A stretch of DNA of 40,989 bases from Gammaproteobacteria bacterium (lineage in GTDB: Bacteria > Pseudomonadota > Gammaproteobacteria > Pseudomonadales > Pseudomonadaceae), in contig CAJCIO010000113.1 in the NCBI GenBank assembly GCA_903970465.1, forward strand, positions 1 to 40,989, in the 5' to 3' direction. Under the pieces are notes generated by a model. That model had not been told where the DNA came from, made no database searches, and worked only from the letters and a program-made list of their open reading frames with translations. Position 1 is the stretch's first letter. Each line of letters starts with the position of its first letter. A program made the translations under genes and the position numbers. This document shows positions 1-8,514 of this stretch, piece after piece.

Positions 1-103
1 GAGCATTGGAACCACCTGATCCCATCCCGAACTCAGCAGTGAAACGATGCATCGCCGATGGTAGTGTGGGGTTTCCCCATGTGAGAGTAGGTCATCGTCA
101 AGA
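1..103 (+). rRNA. rrf: 5S ribosomal RNA, 3' part (5' end cut by window)
   Basis: The sequence matches the Pseudomonas 5S rRNA from about base 16 to its 3' end. The conserved GAACCACCTGATCCCATCCC, GTGAAACGATGCATCGCC and GAGAGTAGGTCATCGTCAAG blocks are visible. The first 15 or so bases lie outside the window. The exact 3' end (about 103) is estimated from the pairing of the terminal helix. It marks the end of an rRNA operon read on the plus strand, followed directly by an intrinsic terminator. Confidence 0.95.
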
Positions 104-115
104 TTCAATTCCGAA

Positions 116-153
116 ACCCCCATCTGCGAAGGCAGGTGGGGGTTTTGTATTTT
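116..153 (+). terminator. Intrinsic terminator of the rRNA operon
   Basis: A 12-bp stem (116-127 with 132-143, one G-U pair) closes a GAAG loop and is followed by TTTGTATTTT. It lies 12 bases after the 5S rRNA end, which is the expected place for the rRNA operon terminator. Confidence 0.9.
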
Positions 154-175
154 CGGCACTTGTAAAAATCAAGAG

Positions 176-254
176 CTTCGCGGGCAAGCCTTGCTTCCAC
201 AGTATGCATAGCAGCTGCGTCATGCACCTGTAGGAGCAAGGCTTGCCCGCGAAG
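176..254. repeat. REP-type inverted repeat pair
   Basis: Two perfect 20-base arms (176-195 and 235-254) face each other across 39 bases. The core GCGGGCAAGCC is typical of the REP palindromes scattered between genes in P. putida and P. fluorescens. The pair lies between the rRNA terminator and the 3' end of queD. Related pairs occur at 30769-30827, 34005-34082 and 35959-36035. Confidence 0.8.
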
Positions 255-275
255 GGGCCAGGCCTGCCAACCATT

Positions 276-632
276 TCAATCGCCGTAATACTCACAACCA
301 CTGGTGCAAGTCTCGTGAATGCGGATTTTCGAGAGCTCCGGCAACAGGGGCTTGAGCTCATCCCAGATCCACTTGGCCAGCACTTCGCTGGTTGGGTTCT
401 CCAGGCCCGGAATGTCATTAAGATAGTTGTGATCCAATCGCTCATACAGCGGCTTGAAGATCGCCTTGATCTCGGAGAAGTCGCGAATCCACCCGGTATG
501 AGGATCGACCGGGCCGCTAAGGTGAATGGCGACCTTGAAGGAGTGTCCGTGCAACCTACCGCACTTGTGACCTTCCGGTACATGGGGCAAGCGGTGAGCG
601 GACTCGAAGGTGAACTCTTTAAAAATTTCCAC
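276..632 (-). CDS. queD: 6-carboxy-5,6,7,8-tetrahydropterin synthase QueD
   Basis: This 118-residue protein belongs to the 6-pyruvoyl-tetrahydropterin synthase/QueD family. The family converts 7,8-dihydroneopterin triphosphate to 6-carboxytetrahydropterin in the queuosine (preQ0) pathway in the cytoplasm. The zinc ligands are visible as H13 (SAHRL) and H28/H30 (LHGHS), with the catalytic cysteine C24 four residues before the HGH motif. The conserved HET (residues 106-108) is present near the C-terminus. The length fits the bacterial QueD type of about 120 residues. The start is a GTG at 630-632; no clear Shine-Dalgarno sequence precedes it. It is transcribed away from the two-component operon, so 633-821 is a divergent control region. 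Confidence 0.93.
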   Translation of the reverse strand: MEIFKEFTFESAHRLPHVPEGHKCGRLHGHSFKVAIHLSGPVDPHTGWIRDFSEIKAIFKPLYERLDHNYLNDIPGLENPTSEVLAKWIWDELKPLLPELSKIRIHETCTSGCEYYGD

Positions 633-746
633 GATGGGGGAGGCTCTGAAGTCAAAACAGCACCCAGTTTATCAGCTAGGCCCCGACCTGCGGCATAATC
701 AAGGCACCCAGGCTGTCGCACATTGCCCAATCAATACTAGTCGACT

Positions 747-762
747 TTCAGTTTCAATTAAG
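747..762 (+). promoter_or_regulatory. Candidate response-regulator box, TTCAG-N6-TTAAG
   Basis: TTCAG (747-751) and TTAAG (758-762) are direct half-sites separated by six bases, 59 bases before the ATG of the first PepSY gene. The spacing and sequence resemble the TTAAG-N6-TTAAG box reported for P. aeruginosa BqsR and the related PmrA box. One base of the first half differs. A weak -10 (GATACC, about 770) could follow. Self-regulation by the downstream response regulator is inferred. Confidence 0.5.
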
Positions 763-821
763 TTGCGTTCGATACCATGGATTCCGTAGCCAAGACCCTA
801 ATCACTAAACGGAGATTCATC

Positions 822-1130
822 ATGAAAACCATTGCCGCCCTGTCCAGTATCATCACTCTCGTCTGCGTAACTGGCCTGGCTCAGGCACGAGACCTTGGCC
901 CAGACGAAGCGCTGCGCTTGCGCGATGCAGGTACGGTCATGTCCTTCGAGAAGCTCAACGCGATCGCCCTGTCTAAACACCCCGGCACCCAAGTGCACCA
1001 CACCGAACTCGAACAGGAATACGGCAAGTATGTCTACCAAGTCGAATTGCGTGACAGCAAGGGCGGCGAGTGGGAACTTGACCTGGATGCCAGCAACGGC
1101 GCCATCCTCAAAGATCGCGTAGACAGTTGA
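822..1130 (+). CDS. Exported PepSY-domain-like protein, first of a tandem pair
   Basis: This 102-residue protein has a clear signal peptide: a basic start, a hydrophobic run through about residue 17, and an AQA cleavage site near residue 21. The mature part of about 80 residues looks like a single PepSY unit, with a predicted helix (SFEKLNAIALSKHPG) followed by strands ending in the typical LDASNG turn. It should be periplasmic. The ATG at 822 has a GGAG ribosome site eight bases upstream; an in-frame ATG at 777 would spoil the signal peptide. Its TGA overlaps the ATG of the next gene. PepSY proteins of this kind lie upstream of two-component genes in the P. aeruginosa bqs operon. Their exact function is unknown; modulation of the kinase or metal binding is inference. 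Confidence 0.85.
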   Translation: MKTIAALSSIITLVCVTGLAQARDLGPDEALRLRDAGTVMSFEKLNAIALSKHPGTQVHHTELEQEYGKYVYQVELRDSKGGEWELDLDASNGAILKDRVDS

Positions 1131-1444
1131 TGAGACTCAAGGCCCGCTTGCACCAGGTCATCGTGCTCTCCTTGGTGACGCTCTGCTCGCAGGCGTTCGC
1201 CCGTGATCTGGATCAGGACGAAGCCTTGAGGCTGCGGCAAAAAGGCGCCATCCTGCCCCTCGAACAACTCATGCAGCAGGCGCTTGATCGTTACCCAAAT
1301 GCACGGTTGCTTGAGGCCGAGCTTGAAAAGCATGATGACAAGTACATCTACGAAGTCGAATTGCTCACTACCGAAGGCGTCGTGCGCGAAATCAAGCTGG
1401 ATGCCTCCACCGGTAAATTGTTCGAAGACAAGGAAGACGACTGA
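1130..1444 (+). CDS. Exported PepSY-domain-like protein, second of a tandem pair
   Basis: This 104-residue paralogue of the preceding protein has a signal peptide cleaved at about residue 24 (AFA). The mature proteins begin alike (RDL, then DEALRLR) and share the spaced pattern of a P-x-A/T-x-x-x-x-x-E-L-E motif followed by a Y-x-V-E-L strand and an LDAS turn, so they look like a tandem duplication. The C-terminus is acidic (FEDKEDD), which might bind cations. The ATG at 1130 overlaps the previous TGA (TGATG), and its own TGA overlaps the response-regulator ATG in the same way, so the genes are probably translationally coupled. A TTG three bases upstream is also in frame but is the less likely start. 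Confidence 0.85.
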   Translation: MRLKARLHQVIVLSLVTLCSQAFARDLDQDEALRLRQKGAILPLEQLMQQALDRYPNARLLEAELEKHDDKYIYEVELLTTEGVVREIKLDASTGKLFEDKEDD

Positions 1445-2112
1445 TGCGCTTGTTGCTGGTCGAAGACACGGTATCCCTGGCGGACGAATTGATTGCCGGG
1501 CTCAGCCGTCAAGGCTACGCGGTGGACTGGCTAGCCGACGGCCGCGACGCCGTCTACCAGGGCAGCAGCGAGCCTTATGATCTGATCATTCTCGACCTTG
1601 GCCTGCCCGGGCTGCCGGGGCTGGACGTGTTGCAGCAATGGCGCGCAAGCGGCTTGAGCGTGCCCGTGCTGGTGCTGACTGCCCGCGGTTCATGGGCCGA
1701 ACGCATAGAGGGCCTCAAGGCCGGCGCCGACGACTACCTGACCAAACCCTTCCACCCCGAAGAACTGCAACTGCGGATACAGTCCTTGCTGCGCCGCTCA
1801 CGGGGCTTGGCCAATCAGCCGACCCTGGAGGCCGCAGGGCTGCACCTGGACGAAAGCCGACAATGCGTCTGCAGCGGTGAATTGCCGATCCAGCTGACTG
1901 CCGCCGAATTTCGTTTGCTGCGCTATTTCATGCTGCATCCAGGCCAGGTGCTCTCCAAAAGCCACCTGTCCGAGCATCTGTATGATGGCGAAACCGAGCG
2001 CGACTCCAACGTCCTCGAGGTACACGTCAACCACCTGCGCCGTAAACTCGGCCGCGAGGTGATCGAAACCCGCCGCGGCCAAGGCTATCTGTTTACGGGT
2101 GTCGCCCGGTGA
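1444..2112 (+). CDS. OmpR/PhoB-family response regulator (BqsR/CarR-like)
   Basis: This 222-residue regulator has an N-terminal receiver domain (about 1-115) with the acidic pair E7/D8, phospho-acceptor D51 in ILDLGLPG, T79 and K101 (TKPF). A C-terminal winged-helix DNA-binding domain follows (about 125-220), with the expected [12 protein letters not shown] and [16 protein letters not shown] elements. It should be phosphorylated by the kinase encoded next and bind DNA. Its ATG overlaps the stop of the second PepSY gene, and its stop overlaps the kinase GTG. Gene order (two small PepSY proteins, regulator, kinase) and the TTAAG-type box upstream suggest an orthologue of P. aeruginosa BqsR/CarR, reported to respond to ferrous iron or calcium. 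QseB/PmrA-like regulators are the main alternative. Confidence 0.95.
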   Translation: MRLLLVEDTVSLADELIAGLSRQGYAVDWLADGRDAVYQGSSEPYDLIILDLGLPGLPGLDVLQQWRASGLSVPVLVLTARGSWAERIEGLKAGADDYLTKPFHPEELQLRIQSLLRRSRGLANQPTLEAAGLHLDESRQCVCSGELPIQLTAAEFRLLRYFMLHPGQVLSKSHLSEHLYDGETERDSNVLEVHVNHLRRKLGREVIETRRGQGYLFTGVAR

Positions 2113-3440
2113 AATCCATACAGGGCCGCCTTAGCCTGGGCCTGATCAGCGTGTTGGTGGTTGTCGGCCTGGTCGTGGCCCAGTTCAGCCTCTGGCTGTT
2201 CGAAGTCGGGTTGCAGCGTTATCTGGAATCCGGCCTGCGTAATGAAAGTGAAATTCTCCTGACCGCATTGGTGCGGGGCAGCAATGGCCTGCAACTGGAT
2301 GAGTCGCGCCTCTCGCCGGCCTATGGACGGCCCTTGTCTGGGCACTATTTCCGTATCGATTTTTCAGAAGAACACTGGCGATCCCGCTCGCTCTGGGACC
2401 TCGAGATGCCCATTCCTGACGGTCCCGGGGTACGCGCCAATGTGAAGCTAGCCCCCGATGGTCAGCGCCTGCTGCAGTTACGCTCGCAATACCGGCGCTT
2501 CGGCCAGGTGTTCACCATTACCGTTGCGCAGGATTACACCCCCGTGTGGGAAAGCTTCCGGCGCATGCGCCATATCGGCCTGGGCATGGGGCTCGCCGCG
2601 TTACTGTTGATCCTTTGGCTGCAGCGCCTGACCGTCAAGCGCGCGCTGGGACCACTGGAACGTGCTCGTCAGCAGATCCACCAACTGCAGCAAGGCCAGC
2701 GCTCGCAACTCGATCGCGAGGTGCCGGTCGAACTCGAGCCGTTGGTGGAGCAGATCAATCAACTGCTGGCCCACACCGAGGACAGCCTGAAACGGTCGCG
2801 CAACGCCCTGGGTAACCTCGGTCACGCACTGAAGACACCGCTCGCCGTACTGCTGAGCCTGGCGTCCAGCGAGCGCCTGCAAGGTCATCCCCAACTGCGC
2901 GAAGAACTGCGCGCTCAAGCCGAGCAAATCCAACGTCGCCTTGAGCGCGAACTCAACCGGGCGCGGCTGTCCGGTGATGCTTTGCCGGGTATGGCATTTG
3001 ACTGCGATGCCGAAGTACCGGGCCTGCTCGACACGCTCAACGCTATCCACGGCGGCTATCTGCACCTTCGCCACGAAGTGCCCGGCGGGTTGATGCTGCC
3101 TTGGGACCGGGAAGACCTGCTCGAACTGCTAGGCAATCTATTGGACAACGCCTGCAAATTCGCCGACAGCGAAGTGTGCCTGAGCATCGATGCCAACCGC
3201 GACTGCTTTGAGTTGCTGGTCGACGACGATGGCCCGGGCATCGTCAAGGCCGTGCGCGATGACGTCCTGCAGCGCGGCGCGCGTCTGGATGAACAGATCG
3301 CCGGGCACGGCTTGGGCCTTGGCATCGTGCGCGACATAGTCGACGCGTGGGGCGGCGACTTGCAGTTGCGTGACAGTCCTCTGGGCGGCTTGCGCGTCAG
3401 CGTCACTTTGCCCAAGCGGCGGCGCGGGGAAACCGCGTAA
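2109..3440 (+). CDS. Sensor histidine kinase, PhoQ/BqsS-like
   Basis: This 443-residue inner-membrane kinase has a first transmembrane helix at about 10-30, a periplasmic sensor of about 120 residues, and a second helix at about 156-172. A HAMP-like linker follows, then the dimerisation domain with the phospho-acceptor H239 in GHALKTPL (the PhoQ-type variant of the H box). The ATPase domain shows the N box ([12 protein letters not shown]347), G1 (DDDGPGI, 372-378) and G2 (GHGLGLGI, 399-406). It starts with GTG at 2109, overlapping the regulator stop. The periplasmic loop lacks a literal RExxE, the ferrous-iron motif described in BqsS; RNESE at 44-48 is the nearest match. The ligand is therefore open. 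Confidence 0.93.
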   Translation: MKSIQGRLSLGLISVLVVVGLVVAQFSLWLFEVGLQRYLESGLRNESEILLTALVRGSNGLQLDESRLSPAYGRPLSGHYFRIDFSEEHWRSRSLWDLEMPIPDGPGVRANVKLAPDGQRLLQLRSQYRRFGQVFTITVAQDYTPVWESFRRMRHIGLGMGLAALLLILWLQRLTVKRALGPLERARQQIHQLQQGQRSQLDREVPVELEPLVEQINQLLAHTEDSLKRSRNALGNLGHALKTPLAVLLSLASSERLQGHPQLREELRAQAEQIQRRLERELNRARLSGDALPGMAFDCDAEVPGLLDTLNAIHGGYLHLRHEVPGGLMLPWDREDLLELLGNLLDNACKFADSEVCLSIDANRDCFELLVDDDGPGIVKAVRDDVLQRGARLDEQIAGHGLGLGIVRDIVDAWGGDLQLRDSPLGGLRVSVTLPKRRRGETA

Positions 3441-3506
3441 GCGCTATGTATCGTGTTTGTAAGCGATAAATTGCACCACGCAAGTGCGTGACGTGACGGT
3501 TTTGCC

Positions 3507-3533
3507 TCAACCTTTGCTTCACCACGCCGATAC
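3507..3533 (+). promoter_or_regulatory. Candidate sigma-28 (FliA) promoter of the chemoreceptor gene
   Basis: TCAA, 15 bases, then GCCGATAC matches the flagellar sigma-28 consensus TAAA-N15-GCCGATAA at 10 of 12 positions with exact spacing. It lies 36 bases before the ATG of the chemoreceptor gene, which is a normal leader length. Chemoreceptor genes are common FliA targets. Confidence 0.6.
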
Positions 3534-3569
3534 AGGTTCAATTCCCCAGTACGACGTGAGACCCAAACC

Positions 3570-5252
3570 ATGCGCCTGAGCCTGAAGGGCAAAGTTCTAT
3601 CACTGGCAGTACTGCCAGTCCTGCTGTTCGCGCTGGTCATCAGCCTGAGTACCGTCTGGATCCTGCGCGACCAAGCGGTGAAGGAAGTCGAGCAGACCCG
3701 TCAGCGTCTGCTCAACGATGCCAAGTCGACCCTGCAGAACTACGTCGCCGTGGCGCTGGGCATCGTCAAGCCGATCTACGATGCCGCCGGCCCCGATGAC
3801 CAGGCTGCACGCCAGCAGGTCATCAAGATGCTGTCGGCTATCAGCTACGGCAAGGATGGTTACTTCTTCGGCTACGACTCCCAGGCCGTACGGTTGTTCA
3901 AGGGCAGCAGCCCGGATGGCATCGGCAAGAGCTTCATCGACGCCCGCGATCCTAACGGCGTGTATGTGAACAAAGGGCTGGTAGAGGCGGGCAAGGACGG
4001 CAGCCACTACACCCAATACAGCTCGTCGCTGCCCAACGACCCCAAAGTACTGGTCCCCAAGCTGTCCTACACCGAGTACCTGTCCAAGTGGGACATGGTG
4101 ATCGGCACGGCGGTCAACCTCGACGGAATCGAAGCCCAGGTCGCGGTGGTCAAGGCCGGTGTCGACGAACGCGTCGAAGACATGCTCCTGAGTATCGTCG
4201 GTATCGCCGTGGTGGTGCTGGTGGTGATCGTCCTCATCGGCCTGGTGATGTCCGGTGCGCTGGTGCGTCCGATCAGGTTGATGAAAGCCAATCTCGATGA
4301 CATCGCCGCCGGCGAAGGCGATCTGACGCGTCGCCTGGCCATTACCAGCCAGGATGAAATCGGGGAGCTGGCAGGCTCCTTCAACCGCTTCGTCGACAAG
4401 ATCCATGGCCTGGTCCGGCAGATTGCCGAAATGACCACTCAGCTCACCGGCCTGGTGGGTGAAGTGGCGTCCCAGGCGCAGCGTTCGGAACACGCCATGG
4501 AGCGTCAGCGCCACGAAACCGATCAGGTGGCCACCGCCATCAACGAGATGTCCTCGGCCGCGCAGGAAGTCGCCAAGAGTGCTCAGGGCGCCGCCGTGGC
4601 CGCGCAGAAGACCGACGAAGAAGGCCAGCAGGCCAAGCGCGTGGTGGACGGCAGCATCGCCCAGATTCATGCGCTGGTTGGCGACATCCGTACCAGCGGC
4701 GCTTCGTTGGACAGCCTCCAGCAGGATGTGCAGTCGATCGTCAGTGTTCTTGGGGTGATTCGTTCGATCGCCGAGCAGACCAACTTGTTGGCGCTCAATG
4801 CGGCCATCGAAGCAGCGCGTGCCGGTGAGGCCGGTCGCGGCTTTGCGGTGGTGGCCGACGAGGTTCGCGCGCTGGCCAGCCGCACGCAGCAGAGCACTCA
4901 GGAGATCCAGGGGATGATCGACCGCCTGCAAAAGGGCACGACATCAGCCGTGGATGCCATGCGGCGCTCGAGCGAAGCAGGCGAGGGCAGCTCGGTGAAA
5001 GCCAACGAAGCCGGCCAGTCGCTGGATGCCATCGCGGCGCTGATCGCCACGATCAACGCCATGAACGCCCAGATTGCGGCCGCTGCCGAAGAGCAGACCG
5101 CTGTGGCTGAAGAGATCAACCGTAGCGTGCACCAGATCGCCACAGCGGTGGACACCGTTGCCGACGAAACCCAGCAGGGCGCGCAAACCACTCGCCAACT
5201 CGCCGCCCTCGGCGAGCGCCTCGGGCAGATGGTGCGTCAGTTCAAGATCTGA
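3570..5252 (+). CDS. Methyl-accepting chemotaxis protein with periplasmic sCache-type domain
   Basis: This 560-residue receptor has a first transmembrane helix (about 10-32), a periplasmic ligand domain (about 35-195), a second helix (about 206-232), a HAMP domain (about 232-285) and a long cytoplasmic coiled coil. The signalling tip (about 399-435) contains the invariant [19 protein letters not shown] sequence. The ligand domain, with its KDGYFFGYD and DPNG motifs and the late [10 protein letters not shown] strand, looks like a single-Cache (sCache_2) domain. That type binds small organic acids in P. putida McpP and P. aeruginosa PA2652. By position near nuo and a bqs-like operon, an orthologue of PA2652 (malate) is plausible, but the ligand is not shown. 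Expression is probably with the flagellar regulon. Confidence 0.95.
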   Translation: MRLSLKGKVLSLAVLPVLLFALVISLSTVWILRDQAVKEVEQTRQRLLNDAKSTLQNYVAVALGIVKPIYDAAGPDDQAARQQVIKMLSAISYGKDGYFFGYDSQAVRLFKGSSPDGIGKSFIDARDPNGVYVNKGLVEAGKDGSHYTQYSSSLPNDPKVLVPKLSYTEYLSKWDMVIGTAVNLDGIEAQVAVVKAGVDERVEDMLLSIVGIAVVVLVVIVLIGLVMSGALVRPIRLMKANLDDIAAGEGDLTRRLAITSQDEIGELAGSFNRFVDKIHGLVRQIAEMTTQLTGLVGEVASQAQRSEHAMERQRHETDQVATAINEMSSAAQEVAKSAQGAAVAAQKTDEEGQQAKRVVDGSIAQIHALVGDIRTSGASLDSLQQDVQSIVSVLGVIRSIAEQTNLLALNAAIEAARAGEAGRGFAVVADEVRALASRTQQSTQEIQGMIDRLQKGTTSAVDAMRRSSEAGEGSSVKANEAGQSLDAIAALIATINAMNAQIAAAAEEQTAVAEEINRSVHQIATAVDTVADETQQGAQTTRQLAALGERLGQMVRQFKI

Positions 5253-5298
5253 TTGACCGATGGCGAACGTTCCGCCCCGCTCAAGGGACTAACCCTCA

Positions 5299-5317
5299 TG
5301 GCGCCCATCAGGCGCCA
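5299..5317 (+). other. Hairpin between chemoreceptor and AI-2E transporter genes
   Basis: TGGCGCC and GGCGCCA form a perfect 7-bp stem with a CATCA loop, 46 bases after the chemoreceptor stop. No U-tract follows, so it is at best a weak or factor-assisted terminator. Confidence 0.4.
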
Positions 5318-5341
5318 CGAGACCTTTGACACGGAACGCAC

Positions 5342-6415
5342 ATGAACCACACCCACCTGCACAACAAAACCCTGTTGGGACTGCTGATTCTGGTCAGCAT
5401 CGCCTTCATCTGGATCCTGCTCCCGTACTACGGCGCGGTTTTCTGGGCAACCATCCTGGGTATCGTCTTCGCGCCTCTCCAGCGGCGCCTCAACCAGCGC
5501 TTCAAGTGGCCACGCAACGTCACCTCCCTGATCACCCTGGGCACCGCCATGCTGATTGCCATCTTGCCGGTGATCGTCATCAGCGCGCTGCTGGTGCAAG
5601 AAGGCGCGACGCTCTACAAGAACATCGAAAGCGGCACGCTGGACATCCCGGCGTACGTCACCCACTTCAAAGAAGCCCTGCCGATGTTCGTGCAGCACTT
5701 TCTCGAGCGCCTGGGCGTCAGCAATTTCGAGGGCCTGCAAGACAAACTCTCCAAAGGTGCCATGGTCGGCAGCCAGTACTTCGCCAGCCAGGCATTCAGT
5801 TTCGGCCAGGGCACCCTGGATTTCATCGTCAGCTTCGGCATCATGCTCTACCTGCTGTTCTTCTTTTTACGCGACGGCGGCGACCTGGTGCGCCGGGTTC
5901 GACAAGCCGTGCCCATGGCCGAACAGCAAAAGCGCCGGCTCCAGCTCAAGTTCAACCGCGTGGTCCGCGCAACCGTCAAAGGCAACCTGCTGGTGGCGGT
6001 GACCCAAGGCGCCTTGGGCGGGTTCATCTTCTGGGCGCTGGACATCCCCAGCGCCTTGCTCTGGGCGGTACTGATGGCCTTTCTGTCGTTGCTGCCGGCA
6101 GTAGGCGCTGGCATCGTCTGGGCGCCGGTGGCCGCGTACTTCCTGCTCAGCGGCGCGGTCTGGCAGGGGGTGGTGCTGACGCTGTTTGGCATTCTGGTGA
6201 TCGGCATGGTCGACAACGTGCTGCGCCCGATCCTGGTGGGCAAGGACACGCGAATGCCGGATTACCTCATCCTGGTCTCGACCTTGGGCGGGATGGCAGT
6301 GTTCGGTCTCAACGGTTTCGTCATCGGGCCTTTGATCGCTGCTCTGTTCATGTCGACCTGGAGCATCTTTGCCGGTAGTCGCAAGCGCGTACAATTGCCA
6401 GCCGATTTGCCGTGA
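5342..6415 (+). CDS. AI-2E/PerM-family inner-membrane transporter
   Basis: This 357-residue protein has about seven to eight hydrophobic segments: a pair at the N-terminus (about 12-50), one near 65-90, and a C-terminal cluster from about 155 to 345. A soluble region lies at about 95-150. That arrangement and the C-terminal DNVLRPILVG and FGLNGFVIGPL motifs are characteristic of the AI-2E transporter (formerly UPF0118/PerM) family. Members include the reported AI-2 exporter TqsA and sodium/proton antiporters, so the substrate cannot be read from sequence. The ATG at 5342 is preceded by ACGGAACG, a weak ribosome site. It ends 103 bases before mrdA on the same strand; co-transcription is possible but not shown. 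Confidence 0.88.
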   Translation: MNHTHLHNKTLLGLLILVSIAFIWILLPYYGAVFWATILGIVFAPLQRRLNQRFKWPRNVTSLITLGTAMLIAILPVIVISALLVQEGATLYKNIESGTLDIPAYVTHFKEALPMFVQHFLERLGVSNFEGLQDKLSKGAMVGSQYFASQAFSFGQGTLDFIVSFGIMLYLLFFFLRDGGDLVRRVRQAVPMAEQQKRRLQLKFNRVVRATVKGNLLVAVTQGALGGFIFWALDIPSALLWAVLMAFLSLLPAVGAGIVWAPVAAYFLLSGAVWQGVVLTLFGILVIGMVDNVLRPILVGKDTRMPDYLILVSTLGGMAVFGLNGFVIGPLIAALFMSTWSIFAGSRKRVQLPADLP

Positions 6416-6518
6416 AGTGGTATCATCGCCGCCATTCTTGAAATCATTAGTAACACAGTGAGCCTCTGGCGGCAGGACGCCACCCGCCGGAGGTTGCGCT
6501 TGTCCAAGAGCGGTTCCA

Positions 6519-8411
6519 ATGCCACAACCGATTCCCCTGAAAGACCACGAAACCGAAAAAGGCCTGGTCAATCGCCGCCTGCTGTTCTGTGCCGTACTCG
6601 TGCTGGGCCTGAGTTTCGCGCTGGTCGGTCGTCTGTATTTTCTGCAAGTGATCCAGTTCGCCTATCACTCGACCATTTCCGAAAACAACCGCGTGCACCT
6701 GTTGCCTATCCCGCCCGAGCGCGGGGTCATCTACGACCGCAACGGTGTGGTGGTGGCGGACAACCGCCCCAGCTTCAATCTGACCCTGACCCGCGAGCGC
6801 GCGGGCGACACCGCCAAGGTGCTCGACGAACTGACCTCGGTGCTGCACTTGAGCGATGAAGACCGCGCCCAGTTCGACCGCGATCTCAAGCGTGTACGCC
6901 ACCCATTCGAGCCGGTCACCTTGATGTACGAGTTGACCGAAGAGCAGATCGCCTTGGTCGCGGTCAACCAGTTCCAGCTGCCGGGGCTCGACGTCGAGGC
7001 GCAGTTCGTGCGCGAGTACCCTTATGCCGAGCATTTCGCCCATTCGGTGGGTTATGTCGGGCGGATCAACGAGAAGGAATCCAAGGAGCTCGACCAGGTC
7101 GAGTACCGCGGTACCCAATCGGTGGGCAAGACTGGCGTCGAGCGCTTCTACGAGCCGCAGTTGCACGGCCATGTCGGCTTCGAGGAGGTCGAGACCAACG
7201 CCCAGGGCCGCGTGATGCGCGTGCTCAATCACACCGACCCGGTGCCCGGCAAGAACATCACCCTGACCCTGGACATCAAGCTGCAAGCGGCGGCCGAAAA
7301 GGCCTTGGGTGATCGGCGTGGCGCAGTGGTGGCCATCGATCCGCAGACCGGCGAAGTACTGGCCATGGTCAGCAAGCCGAGTTTCGACCCCAACCTGTTT
7401 GTGACCGGCATCAGCTTCAAGCAATACGCGGCCTTGCGTGACTCCATCGACCGTCCGCTGTTCAACCGCGTATTGCGCGGACTGTATGCGCCAGGTTCGA
7501 CCATCAAGCCGGAAGTGGCTATTGCTGGCCTCGACAGTGGCGTGATCACGCCGACCACGCGGGTGTTCGACCCGGGTTATTACGAGCTGCCCAACTACGA
7601 CCACAAATACCGCAACTGGAACCGCACCGGTGATGGCTGGGTCGACCTCAACGACGCGATCATGCGTTCCAACGACACCTACTTCTACGATACCGCGCAC
7701 CGGCTCGGTATTGATCGGCTGCACGACTACATGACCGAATTCGGTCTTGGCCAGAAGGTCTCCCTGGACATGTTCGAAGAGGCCCCGGGGTTGATGCCGT
7801 CCCAGCAATGGAAACGCGCGACCCGGCGCCAGGCCTGGTTCCCGGGCGAGACGCTGATCCTCGGGATCGGCCAGGGCTACATGCAGGTGACGCCGCTGCA
7901 ACTGGCCCAGGCCACCACGCTGATCGCCAACAAGGGCGTGTGGAATCGGCCGCGGCTGGCGGAAAGCGTGGGAGGGGTGAAACCGGTGGACGAAAATCCC
8001 ATGCCCAACATCCTGCTCAAAGACCCGCGCGCCTGGGAAGAGGTCAATCAGGGCATGCAAGCGGTGATGCACGCGCCACGGGGTATCGCCCGCGCCGCTG
8101 CGGTAGGGGTGCAATATCGCATCGCTGGCAAGAGTGGTACTGCGCAGGTGGTGGCGATCAAGCAGGGCGAGCGTTATAACCGCCTCAAGACGTTAGAGCG
8201 CAACCGCGACAACGCCTTGTTCGTCGGCTTCGCTCCGGCCGAGCATCCGCGTATCGTGATCGCCGTGATGATCGAGAACGGCGAGGCCGGTGGTCGAGTG
8301 GCCGGACCCGTGGTACGGGAAATCATGGACGCCTGGCTGCTGGACCAGGATGGCCACCTCAAGCCTGAATATGCAGCGCCAGCAAAGGCGCCGGGTGACC
8401 CCCATGTCTAG
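6519..8411 (+). CDS. mrdA: Penicillin-binding protein 2 (peptidoglycan DD-transpeptidase)
   Basis: This 630-residue class B PBP has a single N-terminal membrane anchor (about 20-43), the dimerisation/pedestal region (about 65-235) and a C-terminal transpeptidase domain. The active-site motifs are all present: STIK (S327, K330), SND (384-386) and KSGT (538-541). PBP2 cross-links peptidoglycan in the rod complex with RodA and MreC in the periplasm, and is the mecillinam target. Length and motif spacing match E. coli PBP2. No rodA, rlpA, mltB or rlmH lies beside it, unlike the usual mrdA locus. It may therefore be the second PBP2 copy known in some Pseudomonas (P. putida carries two). The ATG at 6519 begins a good membrane-anchor leader. 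Confidence 0.93.
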   Translation: MPQPIPLKDHETEKGLVNRRLLFCAVLVLGLSFALVGRLYFLQVIQFAYHSTISENNRVHLLPIPPERGVIYDRNGVVVADNRPSFNLTLTRERAGDTAKVLDELTSVLHLSDEDRAQFDRDLKRVRHPFEPVTLMYELTEEQIALVAVNQFQLPGLDVEAQFVREYPYAEHFAHSVGYVGRINEKESKELDQVEYRGTQSVGKTGVERFYEPQLHGHVGFEEVETNAQGRVMRVLNHTDPVPGKNITLTLDIKLQAAAEKALGDRRGAVVAIDPQTGEVLAMVSKPSFDPNLFVTGISFKQYAALRDSIDRPLFNRVLRGLYAPGSTIKPEVAIAGLDSGVITPTTRVFDPGYYELPNYDHKYRNWNRTGDGWVDLNDAIMRSNDTYFYDTAHRLGIDRLHDYMTEFGLGQKVSLDMFEEAPGLMPSQQWKRATRRQAWFPGETLILGIGQGYMQVTPLQLAQATTLIANKGVWNRPRLAESVGGVKPVDENPMPNILLKDPRAWEEVNQGMQAVMHAPRGIARAAAVGVQYRIAGKSGTAQVVAIKQGERYNRLKTLERNRDNALFVGFAPAEHPRIVIAVMIENGEAGGRVAGPVVREIMDAWLLDQDGHLKPEYAAPAKAPGDPHV

Positions 8412-8434
8412 GTCGTAGATTCAGCTCGGCGCAG

Positions 8435-8463
8435 TGATCCACCTGGGCACTCTGCGAGTATAC
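8435..8463 (+). promoter_or_regulatory. Candidate ECF11-type promoter of the sigma/anti-sigma operon
   Basis: TGATCC (8435-8440), 17 bases, then GTATAC (8458-8463). The -35 element equals the TGATCC recognised by Rhodobacter sphaeroides RpoE, the founding ECF11 sigma factor, and the downstream GTA element sits at about the expected distance. It ends 51 bases before the proposed sigma-factor ATG. Self-activation is inferred. Confidence 0.5.
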
Positions 8464-8514
8464 CCATGATGCATCGCCACTGGGCGGTCATTGGCAATCA
8501 TGGGAACCACCAAC

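Noticed and set aside
3600..4931. Long minus-strand open frame (443 residues) opposite the chemoreceptor gene
   Set aside because: It is rich in H, D, G and R with no domain, and lies fully inside a clear chemoreceptor gene; it is a GC-rich shadow frame.
5299..5317. Strong intrinsic terminator after the chemoreceptor gene
   Set aside because: The stem is perfect but no U-tract follows, so it is listed only as a hairpin.
6447..8114. Minus-strand open frame of 555 residues opposite mrdA
   Set aside because: No recognisable domain, and all PBP2 motifs are on the plus strand.
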